NCBI GenBank assembly: GCA_902802105.1
Contig: CADCKR010000022.1
Coordinates: forward strand, 1-36,915
DNA length: 36,915 nt
Reading direction: 5' to 3'
DNA from: an uncultured Ruminococcus sp.
GTDB taxonomy: Bacteria > Bacillota > Clostridia > Oscillospirales > Acutalibacteraceae
Shown: positions 28,569-36,915 of the stretch, one piece after another
Numbering within the stretch: position 1 is the stretch's first letter
Layout: each line of letters begins with the position of its first letter
The notes under the pieces: generated by a model
Seen by the model: only the letters and a program-made list of their open reading frames with translations
Database searches by the model: none
Told to the model about the DNA's origin: nothing
Program-made: the position numbers and the translations under genes

Positions 28569-31500
28569 TATTGCCGTCCTCCTCTGAAATGATCTCTATA
28601 GCGGCACTGTGTTCAAGCTTTTTATTCTTCCTGAACGGCTTGCCCTTTTCAAAGCCGCACACTGTCTTGTAATCACAGTATTTGCAGGCATCGGCGGACT
28701 TGCTTTTTATCGGTTCACGCTTTACCTCTCCATCATACAGCGACTGAGCCATATCTGTGAGCTTCCTGTCAACATATCGGAATATTTTGCCGTATGTTTC
28801 AAGCGTAGCAAGATACTTGTCCGACCTGACAGGTGTGCCGTCCTTGTCGAGCTTTGCGGGAATGAACACGCCCTTGCCGTCACTTTCCATAGCTGAGAGT
28901 ATTTTGGGGTCGTCTATAAGAAGCCCGTTCATGCGGAAGGATGACTTCTGATCCTTCAGCACTGTTTCGTGTATCTCCCTGGAATCGTACTGACCAAGCT
29001 TTGATTCAGGCGTTGCAGGCATATAAAGTATTCCCGCAGGAGCAAGCTTGTATTTGTCCTGATCGGAAAAATGCTTCCCGCCGTTCTTCTCAATTATGGA
29101 AAGATACATGAGCATCTGAAGGTTCAGGCCATAGATAACATCCGAGAGCTGAAAAGTCTTTGAGCCTGTCTTATAGTCGATTATCCTGATATACTTGCTG
29201 TCGCCGCTTACGAATGTATCTACCCTGTCCACCTTGCCGACAATGCTTATCGTTTCTCCCGAAGGAAGGCTCAGCTCATATTCGGGCACCTGCTCTTCAT
29301 TGCCGATCTCAAGCTCAAAATCAGAAGGCTTGAAGCTGCACACGCTGAATTCTTCTATAAGATGGCCAAGGAGTATGAGTATATTCCTTTCTATGATCGC
29401 AAACTGAGCCATAAAGCGGCTTGTCCTCTCTGCACTGCCTCCTATGCTTTCGAGATAAGCGTCTATATACTTTCTGATGACCGAAAGTCTTTCCTGACGT
29501 CCTGACGCCTGCAGATCCTCAACAGATTCCTTCGACAGTATGCTCTCCAGAACAAAATGGACAGCACTGCCGTATGTGCCGGCATTCATATCAGCCTTTT
29601 TTCGCGGATATGCTTTCAGACCGTAGCGGCAGAAATACAGAAACGGACACTGATAATAGCTCTCGACCTGTGAAGCAGAAAGCCTCATTTTCTCTCCAAA
29701 AAGCTTCCGCGTCCTGTCACGTGTGGTGATATGATAAGGCTCGTCATCAACAAGACGCCTGATAGCAGAAAGTCTCGATGCATAACCGTCAGCACTTTCA
29801 AAATGCTTTTTAAGCGATGCGGAAATCGTACTGCTCTCTCTCCATCTTGAAGCGCATTCCTCAAAGGACTGGGCATCCGTACAGAAAAGCTCCTGCGGAG
29901 TAAGCTCGTAATGCCTTTTTATTTTTACATCTGGAAGTATCGCCCTTACCTCCTTGATGATTACCGATTCCTCACAATGAGAGCCCTTGATATCCGTAAG
30001 ATAGCGGCTGATGAACAGTTTTTCGGACGGAAGCGAAAGCGCCGCATAAGCATTGAACTTTTCCTTCAATGCCATTCCGAAGGCCGAATCATAAAGCGGA
30101 AGCTCCATACCGAGGAGACTGCTGCGCTCACTGTCGCTGAAAAGCCCGCCAGAAACAGGATATGCAGGAAAAACACCTTCAAGAGCACCGAGGATAAACA
30201 CCGCTTTTTGCGAAAGTGAGCGGAGATTTCCCGCCGTACCGACAACAACATGGTCAAGCGTCTGCGGTATATCCGAAATAGGGTTCTTGCGTATCATAAG
30301 CTTCAGCAGCTCAAGGTATCTTCTGCTGTCAATGCGTGTATTTTGCAGTACAGTGTACATTTTATCAAGCAGGTTCATGGCAATGTCCCATATTCTTGCT
30401 TCTGTTTCCTTGCGGTGAAGCTCTTCGGGAGCACTAAAACTCTTTGCAAGCTTCTGAAGCTTACGGTCTGTTCCTTCTCTGCAAAGCAGCCCGAACACTG
30501 CCCTTGATATTTCTGCTCCGTTCTCTGCCGATGCAAGCTTTTCCGCAAATTCGACAAGCGGCGCTATGGCCTTCTTCCTCAGTTCTTCAATGTATTTCAG
30601 TTCGCTTTCGTTAAGCTCCTCTGCATTGCCGTCGGGGTTCATCGTAAACGGCGATTTCCATCTTATGCCTCTGATATCCCACATATAGGCATAGTTTTCA
30701 AGCCTGCACACCTGCTCGGTGTTCAGTGAGGTCAGGTCTGTTTTAAGGAATGTCATAATGCTTTCCGTATTGAACGATGAATGCACGATATCAAACGCAG
30801 AGAGAATAAGCCTGATAAGCGCCTTTTCTTCAAGCGGCTGTGACTGTGACATAAAGAACGGTATGTTATACTTCGGGAACTCTGAGGCTATGATGTTCCT
30901 GTATGTTTCCGGGTCACGGAAAATGATGGTGATATCGCTGTAGCTGTAGCCCTCGTCCCTTACAAGCGCACAGACCGACCTTGCAGCCTGTCTTACCTCG
31001 TCATATTCATCATCGGCCTCGTATATCTGAACAGCATTGTCATCGGTATAATACGGGTCGCCGTCAAAACGAAAAACAGACTCCTCTATTGCCGCTACAG
31101 AACTGCTCCTGTATCTCGGCCGGCCGGTCAGACGCTCTGTATCCTTTACCTCAGCACCGCATTCCTTTGCAATGGCAGCAAGCTTTCTGAGTGTGATATC
31201 CGGCTCTCTGAAAACAGACTCGTCTATCATTCCGGACGGACTTTCATCGCAGCAAAGAGCAGCGGCCACCTCATCCGCCTGTTCAAGAATAAGCCTTATA
31301 ATGCGCTGCTCCTGACCGGAAAATCCGTTGAAGGAATCGAAATAAACTACCTTGCCTTTAAAGTACGGGTGCTTTTCAAGCATCTGTTCAAGTCGTGTAA
31401 GGTCGTCATCGGGGTCAATGTAGGTATCGCTGAGAATAGCATTATAAGCCTCGTAAATTGCTGCGCTTTCACTCAGCTTCATGCGAAGTCTTTCATTGTC

Positions 31501-31926
31501 GGTTTTTTCCGAAGCTCTTTGAAGCTGCTCCGGAGTTATAGCGCACATCTTGAATTCATTTACCGCCGTTGACATAAGCTCCGCAAAATCGCTCCTTTTG
31601 CAGCGGCTGCCATACATAACGAGCCTGTCCGCAATGCTTTCGGCAGCAATGCTCATAAGAACGGCGCGTACACCCTCATCTATGTGTTTCCCGCTGTTTT
31701 CTCCGTAAAGCTCACACATTGTATCATATAGTCTTTTGAAGCTCTTTACAGACACCAGCGCCGCCTTCTTTGCTCCAAGGTCATCGAGTATCCTCTTTTC
31801 GTACTGAAATGAGCTTTGCTCCGGCACGATAAGCACGATATCATCCTTGCCGGCACGGCTGCATATTTCACGGTGGATAAGCTCAGTCTTGCCGCTGCCG
31901 CTTCTTCCTGCAATTATTCTTAACAT
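28561..31926 (-). CDS. addB: ATP-dependent nuclease AddB
   Basis: Partner of AddA, 1121 residues. The N-terminal Walker A GRSGSGKT begins at residue 7; the helicase part is degenerate in this subunit and serves Chi recognition. The C-terminal nuclease motif is IRIIDYKTGSKTF. Four Cys for a 4Fe-4S cluster are visible: one in the YQCPFLYFC segment and three in CKYCDYKTVC. The frame opens 32 codons upstream, but AAGGAGTGA lies just before the ATG at 31926 and AddB proteins start near the P-loop. It has its own promoter and two terminator hairpins upstream separate it from prfB. Confidence 0.95.
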   Translation of the reverse strand: MLRIIAGRSGSGKTELIHREICSRAGKDDIVLIVPEQSSFQYEKRILDDLGAKKAALVSVKSFKRLYDTMCELYGENSGKHIDEGVRAVLMSIAAESIADRLVMYGSRCKRSDFAELMSTAVNEFKMCAITPEQLQRASEKTDNERLRMKLSESAAIYEAYNAILSDTYIDPDDDLTRLEQMLEKHPYFKGKVVYFDSFNGFSGQEQRIIRLILEQADEVAAALCCDESPSGMIDESVFREPDITLRKLAAIAKECGAEVKDTERLTGRPRYRSSSVAAIEESVFRFDGDPYYTDDNAVQIYEADDEYDEVRQAARSVCALVRDEGYSYSDITIIFRDPETYRNIIASEFPKYNIPFFMSQSQPLEEKALIRLILSAFDIVHSSFNTESIMTFLKTDLTSLNTEQVCRLENYAYMWDIRGIRWKSPFTMNPDGNAEELNESELKYIEELRKKAIAPLVEFAEKLASAENGAEISRAVFGLLCREGTDRKLQKLAKSFSAPEELHRKETEARIWDIAMNLLDKMYTVLQNTRIDSRRYLELLKLMIRKNPISDIPQTLDHVVVGTAGNLRSLSQKAVFILGALEGVFPAYPVSGGLFSDSERSSLLGMELPLYDSAFGMALKEKFNAYAALSLPSEKLFISRYLTDIKGSHCEESVIIKEVRAILPDVKIKRHYELTPQELFCTDAQSFEECASRWRESSTISASLKKHFESADGYASRLSAIRRLVDDEPYHITTRDRTRKLFGEKMRLSASQVESYYQCPFLYFCRYGLKAYPRKKADMNAGTYGSAVHFVLESILSKESVEDLQASGRQERLSVIRKYIDAYLESIGGSAERTSRFMAQFAIIERNILILLGHLIEEFSVCSFKPSDFELEIGNEEQVPEYELSLPSGETISIVGKVDRVDTFVSGDSKYIRIIDYKTGSKTFQLSDVIYGLNLQMLMYLSIIEKNGGKHFSDQDKYKLAPAGILYMPATPESKLGQYDSREIHETVLKDQKSSFRMNGLLIDDPKILSAMESDGKGVFIPAKLDKDGTPVRSDKYLATLETYGKIFRYVDRKLTDMAQSLYDGEVKREPIKSKSADACKYCDYKTVCGFEKGKPFRKNKKLEHSAAIEIISEEDGNNE

Positions 31927-32002
31927 AAATTCACTCCTTATATCATAGGCTTTACCGCCCGCAAGCGATGTTTTATTTTCCCGTATTGCTATAAGCAATG
32001 GT

Positions 32003-32031
32003 ATTATACCACATTCGGACAAAAGTGTACA
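32003..32031 (-). promoter_or_regulatory. promoter of addB-addA(-mntP)
   Basis: Minus strand TGTACA (32026-32031), 17-bp spacer, TATAAT (32003-32008). A short hairpin (ATTGCT/AGCAAT, 31985-31999) lies in the early leader. Confidence 0.65.
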
Positions 32032-32042
32032 GCTGATAAAAT

Positions 32043-32100
32043 TTTAGGTGGGTATAAAATCACCCACCTAAAGCAAGAGACCGGTAAAGATTACCGGTCT
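32043..32100 (-). terminator. tandem terminator hairpins after prfB
   Basis: Two perfect stems: 10 bp (32078-32087 with 32091-32100, 3-nt loop) and 11 bp (32043-32053 with 32062-32072, 8-nt loop). In the minus direction the second is followed by ATTTTATC. They lie directly after the prfB stop. Confidence 0.8.
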
Positions 32101-32117
32101 TGTACTGTTTTCGTTTA

Positions 32118-33251
32118 TTATTCCTCATCGTAGTTATCATTCAGCTTGTTAAGACTTGCAGCTTTCAGATAAGCGTTGATGAATCCGTCAAGGTCGCCGT
32201 CCATAACAGCGTTGATGTTGCCTGTTTCAAATCCTGTACGATGATCCTTTACCATCGTATAAGGCATGAACACATAGGAACGTATCTGCGCACCCCACGC
32301 GATCTCCTTCTGTACGCCCTTGATATCCTCGATCTTTTCAAGGTGCTCGCGCTCCTTGATCTCAATGAGCTTTGATTTCAGCATCATCATAGCTATGTCT
32401 CTGTTCTGATACTGGCTGCGCTCTACCTGTGAAGCAACAACTATACCCGTAGGGATGTGGGTAAGTCTTACAGCAGATGAGGTCTTATTGACCTTCTGAC
32501 CGCCCGCACCCGAAGCACGGTAAACGTCCATCTTAACGTCCTCGGGGCGTATCTCAACATCTATGGTATTGTCCATTTCGGGCATTACCTCAAGGGAAGC
32601 GAACGATGTATGTCTTCTGCCGGAAGCATCAAAAGGAGAAACACGCACAAGGCGGTGCACTCCCGATTCGCTTTTAAGATATCCGTAGGCATTCTCACCC
32701 TCGATAAGAAGTACAGCACTTTTCAGGCCTGCCTCGTCACCGTCAAGATAATCAACAGTCTTTGCTTTGAAGCCGTGCTGATCAGACCACTTGTTGTACA
32801 TCCTGTAGAGCATTTCCGCCCAGTCCTGAGCCTCTGTGCCGCCTGCTCCCGCATGGAAGGTAAGTATGGCGTTTTTGGTATCATATTCGCCGGTAAGCAG
32901 TGTCTGCAGCGTCTGCTTATCAAGCTCGGCCTTTACCTTGTCAAGCTCCTGCTGAGCCTCATCAAGCAGGGTAAGATCCTCCTCCTCGTTTGCAAGCTCT
33001 ATCAGTGCAAGAGTGTCATCATAAGCTGAGACCAGCTCGTCGTATGCGGCCACCTTGTTTTTCAGTGCGCCTGTCTTTTGCAGCACCTTCTGAGAGTTCT
33101 CAACATCGTCCCAGAATCCGGGCTGTGCAGCTCTCTGCTCAAGCTGCTCGATCTCCATCTTCATTTTTTCAAGTCCCAATGCATTGGAAAGCTCCCTGAT
33201 ATCAGGTTCCATAGCAGTAAGCTGTAGCTTCAGCTCTTCAAATTGTAACAT
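32118..33251 (-). CDS. prfB: peptide chain release factor 2, without frameshift
   Basis: RF2 reads UGA and UAA stop codons and triggers peptide release. The anticodon-like S205-P-F207 motif and the catalytic G250-G-Q252 are both visible; GGQ falls at the same residue number as in E. coli. It is 377 residues, full length in a single frame. Most bacterial prfB genes need a +1 frameshift at an early CUU-UGA-C; here the equivalent region (residues about 24-29, ALGLEK) reads CTT GAA with no stop, so autoregulation by that device is absent. A weak RBS (GGTGAAG) precedes the ATG. Confidence 0.96.
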   Translation of the reverse strand: MLQFEELKLQLTAMEPDIRELSNALGLEKMKMEIEQLEQRAAQPGFWDDVENSQKVLQKTGALKNKVAAYDELVSAYDDTLALIELANEEEDLTLLDEAQQELDKVKAELDKQTLQTLLTGEYDTKNAILTFHAGAGGTEAQDWAEMLYRMYNKWSDQHGFKAKTVDYLDGDEAGLKSAVLLIEGENAYGYLKSESGVHRLVRVSPFDASGRRHTSFASLEVMPEMDNTIDVEIRPEDVKMDVYRASGAGGQKVNKTSSAVRLTHIPTGIVVASQVERSQYQNRDIAMMMLKSKLIEIKEREHLEKIEDIKGVQKEIAWGAQIRSYVFMPYTMVKDHRTGFETGNINAVMDGDLDGFINAYLKAASLNKLNDNYDEE

Positions 33252-33311
33252 ATCACTTCACCGTTTCCTATAAAAGTCAGATAATCCTCTTTAACAATCA
33301 CTAACTTGTCT

Positions 33312-33340
33312 ATTATAAAATAAAAAACCGTCTTTGTAAA
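33312..33340 (-). promoter_or_regulatory. promoter of prfB
   Basis: Minus strand TTTACA (33335-33340), 17-bp spacer, TATAAT (33312-33317); 5 of 6 and 6 of 6 to consensus. Leader about 55 bases. Confidence 0.8.
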
Positions 33341-33431
33341 GGGCTTGAGAAAAATTATTTTGTCAGCGCTTCTGCCTTACGGCAGAGATGTCAGCAGGAC
33401 ACCCTGCGCCCCCGAAAGCAATATAAGTGAG

Positions 33432-35036
33432 CTATTCGATATTGTTGAGAAGGTTCCTGCACATCAGAAAGATCATAAAAGAAATGAAGATATTCCAGAT
33501 CATGACCGGAAGTGCAAGAAATGTCGCCGCAATATTTGTAAGGTCTGCGCCGATATTAGACAGAAGCAGTACGCCGCCGACAATACCCGGTATCATAAGC
33601 AGAACGATTATACCCATGTAGAAGGTAATGAACACTCCCCTGTTGCCGCTGATGCCGACAATGCGCTGAGCAAGTATATTTGAGGAAATATAAATGCACC
33701 CGAAGCTGCCGTAAACAATAGTGCATGAGATAACATCCAAAAAATGGCCGCCAACTATAAAATAAAGCAGAACGAATGATACCGCACCGTCTATAAAAGG
33801 CTTGATTATGCTCGTTGCACCCGCCATGATAAGCTTTTTTACAGGGTCGTCCGGAATAAGGAAAATATAGGGCTTATTCAGCTCCTTTACCCAGTCTCCG
33901 GCTGCACTGAAAAAGAACTGCACATAAGCGCATATTACGGCAGCGCCGATGTATATGACAGTCGCCCTGTCCTCAGTACCGAAAAAGCTCTTCATCGCAA
34001 AGCCTATAACGGCCGTGATGCCTATGAGAACTATCGTGTTGATGTTGAAGAACATCAGCCTTGAACGCCTTGAGCCTTCACGCAGATGCTTGAAAAATAT
34101 CGCAGAAGCACCTTTTCCTCTGCTGATACCTGTTTTGCGCACCTTTATCCTGCCCGAACCGGGAAGCATACTTTCGCTGACAGTACCGGAGCGGAGGTTC
34201 TCCCTGAATTCGTAGTAGCTTTCAGCGTTTTGCAGTACATCCTCATAATAGTCAAGCTTAGTTACCTTGAAGGCGATGAGCGATGTTATGCAGCTAAGCA
34301 GCAGAAGTGAGGAATATATAAGCGCATTAAGAGTATTGCCGCCTATAATGCCGAATATGACGCCGTGTACCCACCCGATGAACGGAACATATTCAAGAAA
34401 ATCCTCTGTGATGGCCGTATAGAGATTTTCAAGCGTCATGCCGTTCTGAAACATGAAGGCAATGACAGAGATCAGCGCATAAAGAGCAAGCGAATAAATA
34501 AAATACTTGAAGTATGTCGTAAGCCTCGGATGGGCACTGCATAAACAAAAAACCAGAAGCGTCACCATCTGTACGATGAAAAGCATAAGCGCAATGCCCG
34601 CCACAAGCACCAGAGCATTTCCCCACGAGAGGTCGAACATTTTTATAGCCATGCTGCCATAGGCGGAAAAACACACTACAAGGAACAAAGATGTGGCAAG
34701 CTGCTTTCCGATGCCGTATACCAGGATGCGCTTGGGCGATATCGGCGCAACGAAGATGTTATTCACGTCATCCATTGAAAAAAAGCTTGAACCTGTGCTC
34801 AGTCCCTTCAGCATGATAGGTATGCTTATAAAATACAGCAGAGCAAGAAAGGCTCCGCTGAGTATCCTCATATCAAGCTTGTCGTTCACATCGACCTCCA
34901 TTGTAAAGCCGCGTATCACGGCATATACAAGGCTTGCGGCAACAAGCACGTAAACAAGCAGCTTCATCGGATGCTGAAAGGCATCCCTTATACCATTTTT
35001 TACGTTTTTGCGGAGCATATACATTATTGCGTTCAA
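33432..35036 (-). CDS. ABC exporter permease (putative ABC exporter family)
   Basis: 534-residue integral membrane protein with about twelve hydrophobic segments in two groups of six. They are separated by a cytoplasmic loop (about 270-320) rich in charged residues (RENLRSGTVSE, RIKVRKTGISRGKG). This matches ABC-2-like permeases of Firmicutes such as the 'putative ABC exporter' family. The start is a TTG at 35036: GGGAGG lies eight bases ahead, while the next in-frame ATG (35024) is twenty bases away. It follows the ATPase gene by 24 bp. A weak hairpin (TCTGCC/GGCAGA, about 33370) lies between this gene and prfB. Substrate unknown. Confidence 0.85.
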   Translation of the reverse strand: MNAIMYMLRKNVKNGIRDAFQHPMKLLVYVLVAASLVYAVIRGFTMEVDVNDKLDMRILSGAFLALLYFISIPIMLKGLSTGSSFFSMDDVNNIFVAPISPKRILVYGIGKQLATSLFLVVCFSAYGSMAIKMFDLSWGNALVLVAGIALMLFIVQMVTLLVFCLCSAHPRLTTYFKYFIYSLALYALISVIAFMFQNGMTLENLYTAITEDFLEYVPFIGWVHGVIFGIIGGNTLNALIYSSLLLLSCITSLIAFKVTKLDYYEDVLQNAESYYEFRENLRSGTVSESMLPGSGRIKVRKTGISRGKGASAIFFKHLREGSRRSRLMFFNINTIVLIGITAVIGFAMKSFFGTEDRATVIYIGAAVICAYVQFFFSAAGDWVKELNKPYIFLIPDDPVKKLIMAGATSIIKPFIDGAVSFVLLYFIVGGHFLDVISCTIVYGSFGCIYISSNILAQRIVGISGNRGVFITFYMGIIVLLMIPGIVGGVLLLSNIGADLTNIAATFLALPVMIWNIFISFMIFLMCRNLLNNIE

Positions 35037-35060
35037 TATGCTTTCCTCCCTCTTTCGGAG

Positions 35061-35774
35061 TTATTTGTCGTCATGCCTGTCTTTTTCCGTTATCTTAAAG
35101 AAAAGCTCCTCTAAGTTTTCGCCGCTCTTTTCTACAGCTTTGCGCTCACGCTCCGCTTCAATGCGTCCGCGCATCATAATTAGCAGCCTGTCCCAGAACT
35201 CCTCAACGCTGTCAAGCATATGGGTGCTTATGATAATGGTCACGCCCTTGGCCTTCAGCTCATTGAGCATTGCTTTAAGCTCTTTTATGGCATGAGGGTC
35301 AAGCCCGACAAAGGGCTCGTCAAACAGCACGGCCTTCGGTTCTATAAGCAGCGCGCAGCATATACTTATCTTCTGCTGCATACCCTTTGAAAGCTCCTTG
35401 CCCATTTTATCCTTCTTGTCATGCAGCTCCATGCGCCTCACAAGCATCTCGGCTCTTTCCTGCCAGTTTTGCAGCCTGTAGGCTCTTGCGATGAATTCCA
35501 TGTGCTCCCAGACCGTCAGCAGCTCAAAGGGTGCGGGTATCTCAGGAACATAACCTAAAATCTGCTTTGCCTCCATGCTCTTGTTGTTGTGACCGCATAT
35601 TTCTATTTCGCCGCTGAACCTGAGCAGACCTGCAATACACTTTATAGCCGTTGATTTTCCTGCACCGTTAGGCCCTGCAAGCACAGCGATCTCACCGTCA
35701 TTTACAATGAATGACATATTGTCGTTTGCAACAAAACGGTTATACTTTTTCGTAAGGTGGGATACGTTTATCAT
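35061..35774 (-). CDS. ABC transporter ATP-binding protein
   Basis: 237-residue nucleotide-binding subunit. Walker A is G34-P-N-G-A-G-K-S-T42, the signature reads LSKGMQQKI, and Walker B is AVLFDEPFVGLD, with the H-loop in ISTHML. The type resembles CcmA/NatA-like ATPases that pair with ABC-2 permeases. AAGGAGG lies before the ATG. It sits between a lipoprotein gene (29 bp upstream) and the permease, so the three form one operon. It is not an obvious partner for the orphan MacB-type permease elsewhere in the window, since those use a LolD/YknY-type ATPase. Confidence 0.93.
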   Translation of the reverse strand: MINVSHLTKKYNRFVANDNMSFIVNDGEIAVLAGPNGAGKSTAIKCIAGLLRFSGEIEICGHNNKSMEAKQILGYVPEIPAPFELLTVWEHMEFIARAYRLQNWQERAEMLVRRMELHDKKDKMGKELSKGMQQKISICCALLIEPKAVLFDEPFVGLDPHAIKELKAMLNELKAKGVTIIISTHMLDSVEEFWDRLLIMMRGRIEAERERKAVEKSGENLEELFFKITEKDRHDDK

Positions 35775-35803
35775 CTGTATTTCCTCCTTGCATCAGTCAC
35801 AGG

Positions 35804-36559
35804 TCAGGCCTGGTCTGTGACTGCGGCTGATGTAACATCAGCATCCACATCGAAAATACTGCGGTCCTTTATTTTTGAGGATATCTCCTTAAAAACAAAT
35901 GTAGTATTGCCTGCCGCAGTTTCCATGACTTCCGTTTTGGGAGTATCTCCGTCAAAATAATATGTAATGCTTACATCGTCCGCACCTGAGCTTTCGTCCT
36001 TGCCGGTCAGACGGAACTTTTCATAAAAGAGCTTCTGCTTCTTCGATGAGCCGTCAGGCGACACTTCCCTGCTGCCGCTTTCGATAAGCTCAAGATTTTC
36101 GGAAATGCCGAGATAAAGCTCTGTTGTATATAACGATGTGAATGATGATATATCGTCATTGAATTTCTGCTGAGTGCAGGTGCCCTGTTCTTCGCTGATG
36201 TTATATGAAAAGCCGTCCTTTATTATGATATGCACCTTTTCTCCCTCAGAGGGCGTAATGTGCATCATTGCTGCATTGTTCCTGAAATCGGCGGCTATTT
36301 TGAGCGCATACCTGCTGACGTCATCCGGCGATGCAGTGCTGACGACCGAAATATCCGCAGTAATGCTGTATTCGTCCTGCTTATACAGCCCGCCGAAAAA
36401 GCTCTCGGTTTTGGTGAGCTGCACCTGATCCGATCCCTCAGAAGTCTGTACGGAAGCCTGAGAGGTCTTATCGGAGCTTTCTTCTTTTACTTCGGAAGCA
36501 CAGCCGGAAAATAAAAGAATGGCAGCCATTGAAACAATAATTATAATTGATCTTTTCAT
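35804..36559 (-). CDS. lipoprotein of an ABC export operon
   Basis: 251 residues. The signal ends in lipobox FSGC (C20), followed by a Ser/Glu/Thr-rich linker to about residue 50. The rest is strand-rich, with regularly spaced segments such as EYSITADISVVSTASPDD, HIIIKDGFSYNISEEQGTC and DVSITYYFDGDTPKTEVMET. This gives the impression of a LolA/LppX-like lipid-binding fold; that is a guess from pattern only. AGGAGG precedes the ATG. It is the first gene of the operon with the ATPase and permease, so it probably binds the substrate or assists export at the outer face. Confidence 0.8.
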   Translation of the reverse strand: MKRSIIIIVSMAAILLFSGCASEVKEESSDKTSQASVQTSEGSDQVQLTKTESFFGGLYKQDEYSITADISVVSTASPDDVSRYALKIAADFRNNAAMMHITPSEGEKVHIIIKDGFSYNISEEQGTCTQQKFNDDISSFTSLYTTELYLGISENLELIESGSREVSPDGSSKKQKLFYEKFRLTGKDESSGADDVSITYYFDGDTPKTEVMETAAGNTTFVFKEISSKIKDRSIFDVDADVTSAAVTDQA

Positions 36560-36847
36560 AAAGCCTCCTGTTTTTTATCTGTATATTATGATAATGCGTA
36601 AAGTCCGCTAAAAAAGAACGTGCGCTTATACTGTGCAAAAAGTCAGAAATCCGCATTTTATGCTGTATAATAAGATTTTAACACGTAAGACGAACATAGT
36701 CAATAATAGTGTCTTGTTATTATCGCTTTTATTTATTTTACAGCGCAGAAAATTTTATACAAATACTATATCTGATAAATATTTCCATTTTTGGGAGGCA
36801 AACTTTCCTCAACAGTCAGGGTTTTTGAATGAGTAAACAAAATGTTA
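36560..36847. other. AT-rich divergent intergenic region
   Basis: Separates the lipoprotein operon (-) from the partial gene at the right edge (+). The minus-strand promoter of the operon could not be placed with confidence. No gene or clear hairpin is seen. Confidence 0.5.
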
Positions 36848-36876
36848 ATGACATTTGAAGAAAAATATGCTACACT
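36848..36876 (+). promoter_or_regulatory. promoter of the gene at the right edge
   Basis: ATGACA (36848-36853), 17-bp spacer, TACACT (36871-36876) with an upstream TGC making an extended -10. Confidence 0.55.
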
Positions 36877-36896
36877 CAAAAAGAGGTGAGCATATT

Positions 36897-36915
36897 ATGA
36901 AGAAATTGAGCTTGA
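36897..36915 (+). CDS. start of a gene cut by the window edge
   Basis: AAGAGGTGAG (36881-36890) precedes an ATG at 36897; the first codons read MKKLSL, like the start of a signal peptide. Only six codons are inside the window, so nothing further can be said. Confidence 0.55.

Noticed and set aside
31927-32022. Upstream extension of addB
   Set aside because: It overlaps the promoter, and the start with a good RBS at 31926 fits the P-loop position.

Overview
The window looks like chromosomal DNA of a low-to-mid GC, Gram-positive, probably endospore-forming Clostridia, closest in flavour to Ruminococcus/Oscillospiraceae. The grounds are consensus sigma-A promoters, strong AGGAGG ribosome-binding sites, AddAB rather than RecBCD, a FakA/FakB pair, meso-diaminopimelate dehydrogenase, a CwlD cortex amidase, and Ser/Glu/Pro-rich linkers in surface proteins. 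This assignment is an inference from gene content. No rRNA, tRNA, CRISPR array, transposase or prophage gene was seen.

Layout. 1-462: non-coding with small repeats. 505-3934 (+): trmN6, rsmI, maf and a DacF-type D,D-carboxypeptidase. 3944-5497 (-): a second, membrane-anchored D,D-carboxypeptidase with 48-bp coding repeats, almost touching the first tail to tail. 5498-8337: an island-like segment with a possible gene remnant, a wall-anchored S41 peptidase with its own promoter, a 113-bp terminal-inverted-repeat element and a 26-bp perfect terminator hairpin. 8338-11295 (-): an export operon of membrane-fusion protein, MacB/FtsX-type permease and a GME-fold protein, with no ATPase gene. 11488-12871 (+): hisH-hisF. 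12944-13441 (-): ispF, divergent from an XRE regulator. 13975-15347 (-): a coupled pair of an uncharacterised protein and a lipoprotein nuclease. 15658-18263 (+): ddh, a lipoprotein with six 11-residue repeats, and an unrecognised protein. 18324-20860 (-): fakA-fakB. 20974-21144 (+): a small Cys-rich protein. 21113-24065 (-): a DivIVA-like coiled-coil gene, then cwlD and radA. 24325-33251 (-): prfB, addB, addA and mntP. 33432-36559 (-): lipoprotein, ABC ATPase and ABC permease. 36897 (+): the first codons of a further gene.

The genes group into translation and RNA modification (trmN6, rsmI, prfB), envelope and peptidoglycan (two D,D-carboxypeptidases, ddh, cwlD), membrane lipid supply (fakAB), isoprenoid and histidine synthesis (ispF, hisHF), DNA repair (radA, addAB) and export (two ABC-type loci, mntP). 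The most interesting points are not new enzymes. They are cis structures: long hairpins that bury the ribosome-binding sites of the carboxypeptidase and of cwlD, the latter with a sigma-E-like -10 placed inside the hairpin, and a 125-bp inverted-repeat element forming the 5' leader of the DivIVA-like gene. Also notable are an ABC permease/adaptor pair without an ATPase, an 11-mer-repeat lipoprotein, and a prfB without the usual programmed frameshift.
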